Position numbers and translations under genes: made by a program. Under the pieces are notes generated by a model. The model had not been told where the DNA came from, searched no databases, and was given only the letters and a program-made list of their open reading frames with translations. Positions 11,274-24,083 of a stretch of 64,000 bases of DNA are shown one piece after another (positions within the stretch are counted from its first letter, which is position 1; the number at the start of each line of letters is the position of its first letter). This stretch comes from Paramyrothecium sp. XJ0827 (taxonomy: Eukaryota; Ascomycota; Sordariomycetes; Hypocreales; Stachybotryaceae), in NCBI GenBank assembly GCA_020881915.1, contig JAJFPB010000004.1, positions 2,976,001 to 3,040,000 of the forward strand, read 5' to 3'.

Positions 11274-13487
11274 ATGCCTTCCGGCCCAGCAAACCTACGC
11301 CGTCGAAACCGTGGTTTCCTCGGCTTCGATAGCTCTGCGCTACCTAGCCAGGATAGCCAGGTGTGTCAACTACCAGCCCACGATTTCTAGGGCTTGGGCT
11401 TCGTCTGCTAACTCTGTCACGCTCAATTGTAAAGGACCGACACCAACTACGATATGAGCTCGATCTCAACTCTTGGAACCTCCGCATTTGGGGAGTTGCG
11501 GCTTCCGGCTTCCTCACGGATTCGTGCGTCTTTATTCTTGTCGTCTCTCAGTGCTTATTGCTTTGAGGGCAGCAACGTCTTTTCCTAACACGCCTTTCTT
11601 TCCAGATACAACCTCTTCTCCACCAATGTCATCCTCGCTTCCGTCTCTTACGTCTACTGGCCTGAGGGAAAATCATGGCCTGGCCTCCTGATCAACATGT
11701 GCACGCTCTTCGGTTCAGTCCTTGGCCAATTAAGCTTCGGCTTTTTGGCTGACTTTTACGGGCGTACTCGTCTATATGGCATCGAACTCGTGCTGGTCAT
11801 CGTGTCAACGATAGGCGTCGCCACGAGTAGTCATGGCTATGGTGACATGTCGTTCCTCGGCCTCTTTGTCTGGTGGCGTTTCGTGATGGGTATTGGTAGG
11901 TACTCTCGTTGGACACCACGGCCGTGGCCAAATCCCCCAAACTCGTGTTAACACCAACAAAGGTATCGGCGCAGAATACCCTCTGAGCGCTGTCATCACT
12001 TCCGAATGGTCTAGTACCCAATCCAGAGCCAGGATGATATCTAGCGTCTTCTTAATGCAGCCTATCGGTCAAGCCCTGGCGCAGTTGGTAGGACTTTTTG
12101 TATTACTTGGATTCGAGGACTCAAAGAAGCTTCGAAAAATGCGCTGCGGCCTCGACACCCTATATGAGACCGAATGCCGGGATGCTGTCGATGGGATATG
12201 GCGCATAGTCATCGGTTCCGGGGCGATTCCGGCACTTCTTGCCATTATTTTCCGCTTCTTCCTTTTCGATTGCGGCCTATATAGCCTTGAGGTTCGAAAC
12301 AAGCCCACTCTCGCCATCATACACACTCAGCGAGTGTACGGAGCGCCTACCGGTGTCCCTTCTAGTTTTCAGATGCATCCCACAAACGGAATGCAGCAGA
12401 ATGGATTGCAGCTAGCCAATGGCATGCACCCTGAAAACTCTCCGCAACCCATGCCGGTTCAGTTCTCCCTCGAGGATCTCTATAATTACTTCATACGCGA
12501 AGGGAACTGGTATTACCTCCTCGGAACCTCAGCTACCTGGTTCGTCCTCGACGTGAGTTTCTATGGCTTGTCTCTGGATAATAGAGGAACCCTATCAGAC
12601 ATGTGGGCGACAACGGCTCCAACTCCCATAGACGATCGGCTTGAGTGTTGGAACTCGGCCTTTCCAAACGGCACCTCTACAGTACCCGAATGGGCAATAA
12701 CAGGTCTGCCTATGTGGCAAACAGACGCCACACATCCTTGCAACACAATCTATGATGTTCTCGTGGAACAAACTAAGCAGTATTTACTCACTGTCTCCTT
12801 AGCATCCATCGCTGGCAGCCTCTGCTTCGTCATATTCGCCAACAGGTTTCCCCGACGCCATTGGCTCACTGCTTCTTTTCTCGTCCTCACCCTAGTTTTC
12901 ATGATCACAGGAGGCGTTTATTATGGCGTCCACCAGACTGCTGGGGCACCTGCCACCGTGGCATTCGTGGCCATTTGTCACTTTTTCTTCAACTTTGGTA
13001 GGTTTGAGTCAGACGCGGTGAACTCCAGCTCTACTTCAAGAATTGATGCTAACTCCGAGACGCAGGAGCAAACACTCTGACTTTCATCACGCCAGCTGAG
13101 ATCTTTCCGACGTGCTATAGATGTACTTGTCATGGCATCTCCGCGGCGGCGGGCAAACTTGGCAGCATGGTGGCGGTCGGAACAGTATATGGCATCAACA
13201 AGGCCTACGACAACGAGAAACGTCAGGGTCTTATTTTCCTTTTGTTTGGTTTTGTGGCAGCCTTCGGAGCCATCTTCTCCTGGGCCTATCTGCCAGACCC
13301 TCAACGCTGGGTTCAAGATGACGGCAAGTGGCACTTGGAGACGAAGACCCTCGAAGAGCTAGGCGAAGGCCGCGAGAGAGCTCGACAAGGTGGCGAGGTA
13401 ATCACATTGAAGGAGAAACTAGCCGAAATGAAGAGGAAACGACAAATGGCTCGTTTAAGGGATGATTCTCCAGAACAACATAGCTGA
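11274..13487 (+). CDS. MFS transporter of the inorganic phosphate permease family
   Basis: CDS is join(11274..11360,11435..11523,11606..11895,11963..12997,13066..13487), 640 residues. It should be a multi-span plasma-membrane proton symporter of the Pho84/PHS type. Supporting motifs are [11 protein letters not shown] in the first membrane span, [15 protein letters not shown] (the MFS loop with the D-x2-G-R-x-R pattern), [18 protein letters not shown], and the late [20 protein letters not shown] block with the following [11 protein letters not shown], which is highly typical of this family. A hydrophilic central loop (about residues 310-360) carries repeated NGM/QNG residues. The C-terminus is long and basic. 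All four introns have consensus ends. The start at 11274 follows a long C/T-rich leader. Phosphate as substrate comes from family membership; an organophosphate such as glycerophosphoinositol (Git1-like) is the alternative. Confidence 0.88.
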
Positions 13488-16029
13488 AAGAAGACTAGTT
13501 GGCTGTTTCGTTGTTTCTTTGCCCTTTTGGGGAGCCTTTGGGATCAAGCCTTCGATTGTGTGTTGTTACGATAGAGCTTGGCGTTTTGTGGGCTTGGCAT
13601 ACTATGGTTTATAGACATCAGGAAACTTACCGCGCGGAGTTTTGGGAGAAGTCTTGGGTCTTATTGGTTCCAGTGGCCTGATCTTAAATGGTCCTATCTC
13701 GATGCAGGGGTTCATGAGTTACAGCCTTCGAGCCAGGATCTTGTTCCGGAACGACGATCCTGGGGACTTGGTTATAGAAGAACCGTTCACAGGCTGTGTT
13801 CTACTTACTACTCACAAAGTTAGACTACAATACCGGAAATTTACTGAGATCATGAAGAAGTTTATTTCACTTCCTCTTCTAGCTGGGTTTTATATTATTT
13901 CTTACAAATCTAGCTCGGACATGTTTTATTTGCTTTGGCAATGGATGAAGTCTAAGGTAGAGTTCCGTACTTCCAACGTTATCGTCCACTTGGCAACGGC
14001 TTTGGTAAGTTTGATTGCTATGAGCTCGGATGTGAGGCAATGCCACATGGGCGGAACAAGAAACCTCCACATCAAGAGAAGCTTTTGCGCGTTGGGCTGG
14101 GACCTCGATCGCATTACCACAAAGAAAGCGATTTCCTACCAAGCCTAGCTGTTCGGGGAGAGCTGATGGCGGACAGGAAGGAAGTGCAAGGGTCGTTTTC
14201 ATCCCTCCTCGCCTGCTGGGGCCTCTTGTCGGACGAGCCGCTGGTGGACGCTATGCTTCTTGGCCCCGTCGTGCTTCGCCAGTGTACGCTTATGGGGTAA
14301 AATTGCACCATGATCACAGTCAGGTCAGCCTCCGCTCATGTGTTTTTGCGACGGTCCAAGAGCTATCCTCGCTAATGGCTAATTAGTGGGGGACTAACCG
14401 CCAGCCGATGCTAGGCACCATGCCCTTCCAACCGTCTAGATCTGCGGGTTTCTCTGGGGCTTGAGCATCAGGCTGCTGGACTCGAACTTTAACAGCGTGA
14501 CGGCTTCGTTGTCACGATCCGTTATCAGGCGACTGCAACGCTGAAGTCCGTTCAGTTCCTGGCTGGGTCACCTTACAAGGTCTACCTAACGGCCCGAGTG
14601 GGTGCTCGGCGTGAGACGGACGGCGGCGCCGGTCAAGCGGGAAAATAGAGCTTTCTTGCCCCCCCTCTCCGTGGCAGTGGTTGAGTCCGCTGATCTGAGA
14701 AACTGTAGAGGCGTTTGATGGTCACGCGGTTTCGTTATACCCGAGTGCTGAGCCCGCACATCGTCGCGGCCGCGTCTGGCAGAGGGAAATCACCGGCCAA
14801 GGCCTTGTAGTAAATCCAGGCACCGCGTGGGTGGTTGAAGAAGGTCTTCGTCTGCATTATGCCTGCATGGTGAGGAGGAGGAGAAGGAGGGTGGAAGTTT
14901 CCCGCGGCAGCCGGACTGGTGCCGCTCTTATGCTCCCGGCCCCATCCGCCCGGCTCCGGCGGACGTGGGGGCGACGGAACCGGCCCGGCCCAGCCAATCG
15001 GAGTAGCACTCGGGGGCCAGCGCAACGGGTGATACTTCATCCGGAGTGCTCGCCGATCTCCTCCGGGATTCATGAGACTGCAACTGCCGTTAGCTACCAT
15101 TACAAGCGGCTGTCCCCCTTTCTTATCTCCGCCAGTCTGTAATCAGAATCTTGTTGCTGCTTTGGGAAGAGGACCTTGGCATATTCAACTACCGAAGTGT
15201 GGGTGGTGTGGAGTCGATTGATGTGGGTTTTCGCTGCGCTTAATTGTGTACCGAGTAATGACGTCTCTACTCCCTTGCTCAAACAACACAAACAACACAC
15301 TTCCCAGAGTCTTGTACTCCGTTCATTTTTAATTTGAAAAGTACAACAGCCCATGGCTAATTAGGCATCCTCGCCAATTCCTCTATCAGGATACGAAGTA
15401 TTGAAGAGATTGGATGTTCTTCGGAAAACTTCGGGCAAGCAGAACACCAAATACCTTGGAAATGGCCACGACGTTCTCAAACTTGTAATAGCATCATGTC
15501 ACTTGCCGCAATATCTCCAAAGAAGAGTACTCCTCATACCAACTTTTTCCGGGGCATTTCAACGAAATAACAGCCCTGTTCTCAGTAAGCAGCATCGCGT
15601 AACATCATGAACAACTCTACCTCGAAAGCACATGCTCAGCCTCGAATGTGATGATACTCCCCAATTAAGACGATGAAGCAGATCGTAAATATGTCAATTC
15701 AGTGGTATATTATGCATGCAGATGCGTATCTCTTTGAGCAGTGATCCAAATCCACGGTCCTTTGTAGATTCGTTAATGTCCGGTCATGAACCCTATCCCA
15801 GGGGCAAACCACCCTTGCCTTCCCCGCGCTTGTCTGGTATTGATACATATCGGTAAAATCCCAAGCAAATAACGCCCGATGCAAGATCTCAAGTCAAGAG
15901 CCACACCCCACAGACCACGGATCATAGCTCCTGGGGGGGAAGACTGAGATGTGTTCCAAATGAATGGTCAAGCGACACCGGCTGAACCATCTTGACTCCT
16001 CCATTCACTCCCACAAATTACCTGTTTTG
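13488..16029. other. Intergenic
   Basis: This contains the 3' flank of the transporter and then about 2 kb without motif-bearing frames. A 168-codon frame at 13642-14148 overlaps the expected 3' UTR and has no recognisable features. No RNA gene is seen. The stretch ends at the 3' flank of the Zn2Cys6 gene. Confidence 0.5.
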
Positions 16030-19007
16030 TCACCTCATGTTGTCATTAGCTGAATCCCACGACGATAAATCCATGGCGTCCATGGGTCTCAGGTTCATAA
16101 GGGCCCTCAATACACCCTCACCAACTGGCGGCATCCCCGTCTGTCCCTGAATATCTGGCCAGCCATTTGCCAATGTGAAACCACCTTGTTGTTCGTTCAG
16201 GCCGGCCATTGTCGCAAACCCGCTCGTCTCGGGAAAGAACATTTGCCCGCCTGTGTCCACGGTGGCCTGGCCCATCATGTTCTGATTTGGAATTATCGGG
16301 CTCGCCTGGAACGAGGCTCCCGCTGAGTTGTTCAGCTGACCTGGGGCTAAATGTGTTCGAGTTTCTGCTGTGCCAGCTCCCGTGCTCGAGTTCGGCGTTG
16401 GCCCACTACTTGATTGCCCACAGTCCGGAGACACCGAAGTATCTTGACCATCACCACTATCCCCAAATCCAGACAAGTTTTGACTGCCTGTGGTGTTCTT
16501 GTCGTACATAGTCCCTGAGCTGGGTGTAAGAATGCGGATTGGCTGTTCGGCAGAAAGCCATCCCTGAGGACCGAAATCGTTGGGTTGAGGTGCGGTTCCC
16601 CCTCCTTGCGTTTCGTTCTGTGCTTTGGCGAGCTCAGGCACATTGACCATGTTGTTGTTGTCGTCGGGTTTCGAGAAATGGCAATCGTTGCGGAAGGCCA
16701 TGATACCCTGAACGCCATCAGGATCATCACACACGGGTTGAGACCTCGGTCCTGGAATTGCGGTTTGCCCCATACCAGGCTGTACAAATGTTAAAATTCA
16801 TCAAGCAAAAAAAGGGCTCAAGGCCAGTGAGTGTAGACCACTTACGCTGTCACCGCCCCTAGGGAACGCAGTCCTCAGTTTCGGTATGCGTATCGCTAGA
16901 GCCTCCAAGTCTACGTCGAGCTGGACAAGGAACGACTCTGTTAAGGGGTTGCGACGCTTCAACGCGTTCATTGCTGAGATGAGGAATCGCAGTGCATCCA
17001 CGGTTTGACTATCGTCGGGCCGGCTCTTCAGATACTGCACGAATACACGAGCCGAAACGTAAAGACAGAAGGACATGAATGGGTTCATCTGTGAGATGGT
17101 CAGGCACCGATCATAGACCGTGCGACACGAAAGCTTTCGGCCCCTTCTCTATTAATTGAGTACATACCGATGTCAAATCCATGTGTGAGATGGTCCTCAT
17201 GATGTTGGCAATTTCGTTTGCCGCCGTAATACACCGAACCTTACTTTCTGCGCTGACAGATGAAGGGAGCTTGTTCTTTTCAGCTTTAAATATTGCTGCC
17301 TGGTGTAGGCAGATGGTTGAAGTATGAATGCTCATGTTGGTGAACACGATGTTGGGGTTTCCTATCCCAGATGGTAGCTTGAGATGACTTGGTAAGTACA
17401 ATGACGTGTTGAGTAGGATGTTATCCATCACTCCATGACGCTTCCAGAAGGGTCCGTTGAGATCATGGTCAAGGTCGTCTGCGTCTGTGCGATGTAGGTG
17501 AATTAGGTTGCGGCCAAAAAGGGAGGCCATGAGCACGGTGCTGGCAAACGATGAGAGCTTGCTGGCTCCTGAGGGAGTCGTGCAATCCTGCAGTGATTGA
17601 GTCTGCTCTGGTCTGCTTAGGTCAAAAGACTCGTCCGATGAGGGCAGATTCGTCATTATGTCCCTTTCGTCGATGGCCATTGGCCAACCCGTGCCGATAC
17701 TTGTGTACCGATCCTCGCAAAATGCCATCCAAAATGTGCGGCGTCGCTCTTCGCGCTCGGTCCAGTCCTTGGGGGGTGGTATGCATTGCTTTACCTCCAG
17801 ACCTTGTCCATCCAGCCGATGGAGCCCGATCCTAAGAAGAGTTAGCTGGCCAACTTTCGATAAATTGCTGGATTCACACATACATCTGCGCAAGACGAAC
17901 AGCCGAACCTGTGTTGACCCATGCTCGGGGGAAGTACATCATCTTCATCTCGTAGCACGCAAGTAGGGTATGGGTTTGACAATGGGCCACAGAAATCATG
18001 TGCTCGCCATAGCCCTTGATATAATCGGCCTCAACATACTTGCGTGCCCTTTGGTAGAACAGATCTTTCAAGTCAGTATACTTGTCTGTAATTGAGCATG
18101 CCATTGTCCACATGGCATATCTCAAGCATACGGGTGGACGTTGGTTCGGTGCACTACAGACGTCTTGTCAGTCCCCATGATGCCGGGTTTGAGAGGGCGT
18201 AACACGAGAGGGAATGACGTACAGGTTCATGGCCGCAAGGTATCGATACTTGTGTATCATGGGGATCGAAGGATGGACTTTCTCAAAATAGACCTGGTGA
18301 AGTTCGTCGATGGTTTCTTGTGGTGGGAGCGGCTCCTCGAGCCCAAGGCCAATCATCTCCCACGTGAAGTTGCCACCGCCGACGTTGTTAAGCGGCATGC
18401 TCATGTTGGTGTTGAAGTTGAAGTCCTCGATATTAGCTGCAGTTGGCGAATCGCCGTTGAAACGGAATGTGTCCATGTCGCGGTCCGGCATCCCCAACGG
18501 GGGGTTTCCAACGTTGATATGGGCGGGGGCCGATGTCTGCGGGTTGTGACCGCTGGACACCGAGATGCCCATCGGCTTGGACGGGCTGGCGCCACTACCG
18601 TTGGGCTCCTGGGTTTTGAGTAACGTCTCTACCTGCTCTGCACAGACAAGCTTGTCAGCGACCTTGAACCTTGTTCAAGCCGGGGAAGTCGGTGTCCTTG
18701 GGGTATGCTCACTCAATCGCTCCTCGAGAGCCTTGACGTATCCACGTTTGGGTCCGCTCTTCCGGCGCTGTTCGTCGTAGGCGCATGAGTGCCCGAGTCG
18801 AGAGCAGGTGCTACAGCTGGGGCGGACGCCGTCGCATTTCAGCTTGCGCTTCCTACAAATCATGCAGGCCAGACGCTTCGGCTTCGGGACGCTGGAGTTG
18901 TCGGGGATGGCGCTGTCGCGCGGCCCTACATCGTAATCGTCGGGCGGGCTCTGGCCCTGCGGATGCATGCCGTTGCTGGACGGCCCACTATCCGATGGAC
19001 CGGGCAT
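16030..19007 (-). CDS. Zn2Cys6 transcription factor with fungal-specific TF domain
   Basis: CDS is complement(join(16030..16779,16846..17088,17168..17831,17884..18153,18223..18637,18713..19007)), 878 residues. It is a nuclear binuclear-zinc regulator. The cluster is C48-X2-C51-X6-C58-X6-C65-X2-C68-X6-C75, followed by a basic linker (RRKSGPKRGYVKALEERLKQ) running into a short coiled-coil dimerisation segment. The middle (about 210-550) matches the fungal TF domain: LPPQETIDELHQVYFEKVHP, then VCLRYAMWTMACSITDKY, then AVRLAQMIGLHRLD and EREERRRTFWMAFCEDRYTS, the characteristic RRRTFW block. The C-terminal 250 residues are Asn/Gln/Gly/Ser-rich, a likely activation region. Five phased introns with consensus ends support the model. 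The target pathway cannot be assigned; no metabolic cluster adjoins it. Confidence 0.92.
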
Positions 19008-21551
19008 GGTGACGATGTCTTAGACGTCGTGTCTGGGCGGAAGGGGGGGGTGGTGGTGGGAAGGCGGAGAGCGACGACGGGCGGAAAGCGGCAGAGCCCA
19101 CGGAGGGGCCGACGCATGTAGCAACCCAAACCCCAGAGAGCGTCGACGGAGCTTGGTCTGGGTGCAAGTGGCGGTTTGGTGGCCGTGCCGGCAGCGGTGG
19201 GAAGCGAGAGCGAGAGCGGGATCGGGTCGGGTTGGCGGGATGAGGTGTCGGGGAAGCGACGAGTTGTCGTGTCGCAAACGGAGATGGCGGACTAGTTGTG
19301 ATAATCTCAGCACGAGATTCGTTGTGCACGGTCACAGGTAACGTAGCGCTCCATCGGACGGCTTCACGGTGCCTTTTAGACTGGTTCTCCAAGTTTGGGG
19401 GGAGGGGGGAAGGGGTCAAAGTCCCTTAAAGTTACCACAAGGCGGACGCGCCTCACGCATTAATAATCGGTCGCATCGAGGGCAGTTTCTGCTCGATTAA
19501 CCTGGGACTGACAACCTCGCATACCTTCCCTTCCCTACTAGTAGGTACATACATTGCTTTAGAGGTACCTTAGCTCGGGGGATAGCTCCAAGTAGCCCGG
19601 TACCAGCAGCTCTCGTACCTCTCGGCTATCGTCCGCTGGGGAGGCGCCCACACGCCTCCGGCTGCTGGTCCCCGCAGGCATCGTTGAGAACGTTGCGGAG
19701 GGAGTGGTTGGGCGCATTCACCCTCTGAACCGAAGCCCATGAGCGAGCGCCCGCCGATACCTCCCTCCGCATGTACCTCCACCCGTAGCTGTACCTTGGC
19801 TTGGACCTGATCATCAACCCTACCCTGCGGTACTGCCTGTACCTTCTCAACCTCAACCCCAGATCCTTCTCAATGTCTTTTACAACTCCTCGTCGGTTTC
19901 TCGCATTCTTTTAGGCTGTCAGCTTACGTTGCTTGGCATACAAGCGTCCAGCCTGCGACACGTTCGGGGACCGTTCCAATGGTTTGATATCAAACATGAC
20001 CCTCAAACTGGCTGATCCGCTATCTTGCAGGGCTAACCAGCACGGCCATGGATCCACCTCGAGGTTCGCCAACACATGGGATCTTTCACGAGGTGTTTCA
20101 TTGCGGTCCGTCTGAACGTCGGAAATGGTTTGTCTCGCTCGTCTTGCTCCCATCACGTCGGCCTTCCTACACTTCGGACGGGCGATGCTTCTTCCACAAT
20201 TCGCCATTGGAGGCTGCACCATCGTCGGCGTCTGACGCGGCAGCAACCAATCGCAATAAGATGGCCCGGGACGAAGGTGGCAGCCCGCAATCTCCAAAGC
20301 ACCCCATCTCAGCGGTGCACAGCCATCTTTTTCGTCCAGGCACCGGAAACGTGCGTCCATCCCATTTCCCAGCGCCTGGGCCACGTCAACCGGGCTGAGG
20401 TCGACCAAACCTTGTTCTCAATGCCCCCCTGGCCAGGTTCTTGCAAGGCCAACTAAGGCAACGCGCGCCCTGGGCAAGACAAGACAAGGACAGCCGTGAA
20501 CTCGTAGATGCCGGACTCATACGGACCCTGGATGCGCCCATGTGGCAGCCCTCCGTTGCACACACCATGCGGAACAGCGCTAGCACGACTCGGCAGGGAA
20601 TCTTTGTTTGCGGTCACTTCAGCCTTATTGCTGTTTTTGGAATCGGCTTTGGCTCTTGCGGGGGTCCGGCTTCGCCAAGCGTTGTGCACTTTGGGAAATC
20701 TCTACCTCTGGAGACCGTTTGTGTGAACATGTGACTCAAATTTTACGCCGTTGGTAGTGAGCAGCTGCGTAATTTTATCATCATCCCGCATTTTAAACCG
20801 AGCACTATAAGTTTCTGCTTGGTTTGGAAAAGCCACGAGGAATGTGGACGCGGCATCATAGGCGCCTGGCCTTCCTTGTCGTATCCTGCCCTGCCTCGGC
20901 TCCCGTCCCCCAAGCTTTGTTATCTCGTATTTCGTAAGGGTACTTGGTTCACTTTTATACTGGAGACGTTCGAGTGACTCAACAAGACATCGCCAAATCA
21001 TCCGCGGAAACCGCAACTTCAATGACAGGCCTCAATCTCGGGATGCTAACCATTTTGGATATATCTACGAGACAAGATTTCGCGGCGGCCGACTCGGTAC
21101 CAAGCCCGGGCCAATGGGCATGTCACTTGGAAACGGTAACCTTCTCGAAAGCGACGAATATAGATCACCCCGGCAGTTCAGCCTCACGGATGGCTCACAG
21201 CCTCTCCCCCGCTTTGTGCATCACTCCACCACGGCTGGCGAGCTCGCTTTCACGCCCAGGCCGGTTTTTCTTTCTCCCGAGCTGACGCCTGCTTCCCTAT
21301 GGCCAGGTCCAGGACTCAGCGTCGTCTTTCCTTCCAACACATGCTGAAGGTCAGCCTGCAGACTTCGGCCGACTGCCCCTGGACGTCCGATCCACGCGGG
21401 CCTCGCCTATTCTCCTGCTTTCCCGCATGTAGATTGGTATGAACAAGTGATTCGCCTCACCTGGAGCATCCTAGAATGTCTTTTGGGGTTTTGAATCCTA
21501 GTTCCAGAGCATAAATCGTTGGGGGTGGCCCCTAGTTTGCCCTGGGAACTA
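19008..21551. other. Intergenic: promoter of the Zn2Cys6 gene and 3' flank of tex1
   Basis: This includes C/T-rich (on the minus strand) leader sequence at 19.0-19.45 kb and GGTACCT-type runs near 19540-19570. Overlapping frames of 100-165 codons occur on both strands at 19.9-20.5 kb without domains. No RNA gene is seen. Confidence 0.5.
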
Positions 21552-22910
21552 TTATTTCCTATCAACATCGACACCCACGATTCGAAGAATGCCCAAATCA
21601 CTATAAGCAAGGCAGTATCGCGTTGGGGCCCATGCAACTACTGGGCAAGAACCCGCCGTCTTGAATGTGTGCACATGCTCCCCTGTTTCAACGTGAGATA
21701 CTTCCAGGCCATTACCTGCGTGTAGTTGGTTAGTAGAAAGTTCCATTTGGCCGAGTGTGCGCGGAGGCCAAGGCTCACCTTCGTCGCTTCCGCCGACAAC
21801 GAAGCTGCCATCAAACGTAAAGCCTGCCGTATTTCACCGCGTTAGTCTGGCTGCAGACGCCGGGAACTCGTTTCAGGAGATGGTGGATGACGCACTGATA
21901 CTCCGCACAGGGCCGACCATGCGAGTGACTGTCCTCTGGCAGATCCAGTCCGTTGTATCCCATAGGGCAATGATGGAATCCGAGCCTCCGCTAGCCAAGT
22001 ACCTGCCCGTAGGCTGCAGCTCCGCCGTTTGACACGATGACGTGTGCCCGTCGAGTGTAAACTCTTTGGATTCGTCGCCATCGGCCGAGCTAAGAACGGG
22101 TTCAAACTCTGGATAGGAGAGGATGCGAATGCTGCCCTCTGCCGTTGTGACGAAGATCTTCTGGCCGCTCCAACAAAACGATATCTGATTTGTCTGAACC
22201 GACTGCTGGTGGGAAGCTATCGGCGTAGATTGAGTCGGGGAGAGGACAAAGATATTGTCAGACTGGCCACTCGAGGCTTTAGCATGTCGAACCAATCCGC
22301 CTCACAGGTAGTTGGGCCCATTGTCTTACCTTGTTGCCCACGAGAAGTGTCTGGCCATCTGGGGCCCAGACAAGAGTAAAGGCGTCTCCTAGCCCTTTGA
22401 CTTCATTGAAGCAGGCCTTGGTCCGCACATCCCAGAACTTGACCACGCCGTCGATGCTCACGCTACACAGCTCGGCATCCTTGGTTGGGTTGAAAGCGAC
22501 CTTCTCTATGGATGCCGCATGGCCTTTGAGCTCTGTGGAGAATTTGACATGCGGCTTCTCTGGATTCCCTATCTCTGCGTTAGCACGTGGCTTCTCATCA
22601 AGCCTATGACTTCCGTCGAGGAGGAGGCCATGCTCGGCGCTCAACGTACAGACACGCAATGTCTTGTCGGCGGAGCCAGTGGCTACGAGAGTTCCCAGTG
22701 GGTTCCAGGCAATTGACCGCAGACTAGCACGGTGAAGTTAGCATCCATCCTCATAAAGGTCTGAGACCGCTTGCGCGTGACGCCGTACCCATGCGAGCTG
22801 GCCCCTCTGGACGAGTTGGGGTCATTATAAGGTTGGCTTCTCAGATTACCAAAGTATCCTGAGAACCTATCCTTTGACAAGCTCTGCCTGGCCCTAAGTA
22901 ACGGAGCCAT
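21552..22910 (-). CDS. tex1: THO complex WD40 subunit Tex1/THOC3
   Basis: CDS is complement(join(21552..21715,21779..21823,21896..22262,22330..22723,22789..22910)), 363 residues. It is a seven-bladed WD40 propeller expected in the nucleus, acting in the THO/TREX complex that couples transcription to mRNA packaging and export. Recognisable blades include LRSIAWNPLGTLVATGSADK, the long insert before ELKGHAASIEKVAFNP, ELCSVSIDGVVKFWDVRTK, FTLVWAPDGQTLLVGNK, FTLDGHTSSCQTAELQPTG, YLASGGSDSIIALWDTTDW and CPVVAWAPTRYCLAYSD. The short N-terminus (KDRFSGYFGNLRSQPYNDP) resembles THOC3-type starts. The acceptor before 22262 (CCAG) was preferred because it gives GNKSDNIFVLSP in frame. Another WD40 protein is possible, but blade order and insert favour THOC3. 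Confidence 0.88.
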
Positions 22911-24083
22911 GTGGTCGAGCCGGTCTGGTTGTCAGGACCAAAGACAGGCTTCCTAGCTTCAATGATGCAGGCAGTGCTTGATTCTTATGCGCCGCCTCTT
23001 ATTAGTCAACTAGGTATCGAATGCAACGAAGGTAATTGCTTGGCAGACGATGCCCGTGAACAAAGTGATGAATTGAGGATTCGGGGGTTGCTCATCAAAG
23101 GCACTGGAGCAGTGTGCAATGGGCGAGTTTGACAGTGGACCAGCCAATCAAGTCAGCGCGGAATGTTGGTACCTTCTATATGGGCACTAGGCCAAATACA
23201 ACACAACATCAGCATTTCCCGAAATGGCTGTGCGTTTTGTTATGCTTGGACGGAAGATGGACCAAACAAAGGCCGGTAACATAAACGCAAACACGGACAG
23301 TTTGTTTATCATTCTATTCACGCGCCCAAGCATGATCTTGGGCTCTTCACCTGGGCCTCACAGAAGTCGCGGTGGTTATGACAGCGCGGGTCTTTTTCAA
23401 CGCTTCACACATGATGCTTAAGCTTGACGAACAGTGTGCGTAGTTTAACACGGGTAAGGTATGCAAATATCATTTCTGCCCCTAGCCTCCCTTCGTAGAC
23501 CAATCACGATATATATACAAGATTCGTTGACAGTGCTCAAGCCAGCAGAGCCCAGATGCATGACTTTTGTGAGGCATACTTTGCAGCGCAAAGAATGGGA
23601 GGCCCTTTCAGGTACTCTGCAGTGAGAACAACCCGATCCACCAGGTGACCTTCTCTAGACTCGCAGGATGTTGCCCATGAAAACAAAAATTCGACCATGT
23701 TTGGATTGGTTGCTGGGGCATCCAACTCCACTTCGACAAACCAAGCCTTTACTCCCTCGCCGATGACTCCGAGCGCCGCTTGAATGAAAAGCAGGATTTC
23801 TTGCTGAGAAAAAGTAGAATAACCAGACAGTTGTGCTATGTATTGGATGCCTATTATGATGGCACTGACATTCACCTGAGCCGGGATGAGGTGTGGTGGC
23901 ATGTTGGAGTCGCCGCAAGGAGCATCGATACCATAGGCAGTGGATTGACCAGGAAGTGTATGATGATCGTCAGCGCGTATTAACGTAATGAAATGGCTCA
24001 GTCCGAATCCAGCGTGCATGCCAAATCAACTCAATGTTGATCTAAGCGTCGCGTCTGCGGATGGTTCGTGGCGTATTCTGGGC
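22911..24083. other. Intergenic, containing one doubtful ORF
   Basis: This is the upstream region of tex1 and the 3' flank of the cyclin gene. Apart from the frame at 23537-24019, listed separately, no candidate gene is seen. Confidence 0.5.
23537..24019 (-). CDS. Doubtful ORF, 160 residues
   Basis: An uninterrupted frame begins at an ATG (24019), and a second ATG gives a start near MPPHLIPAQVNVSAIIIG. The translation is more natural in composition than most shadows here, with a hydrophobic middle (VSAIIIGIQYIAQLSG) and an acidic segment (FVEVELDAPATNP), but I recognise no family. It sits between tex1 and the cyclin gene and could be a small lineage-specific gene or chance. Confidence 0.25.
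   Translation of the reverse strand: MHAGFGLSHFITLIRADDHHTLPGQSTAYGIDAPCGDSNMPPHLIPAQVNVSAIIIGIQYIAQLSGYSTFSQQEILLFIQAALGVIGEGVKAWFVEVELDAPATNPNMVEFLFSWATSCESREGHLVDRVVLTAEYLKGPPILCAAKYASQKSCIWALLA

Noticed and set aside
13642..14148. 168-codon plus-strand frame after the phosphate transporter
   Set aside because: It begins in the likely 3' UTR, shows no family motif and has no conserved-looking start.
19911..20456. Overlapping 116-165-codon frames on both strands
   Set aside because: Coexisting long frames on opposite strands with no motif or splice logic; typical shadows in stop-poor sequence.
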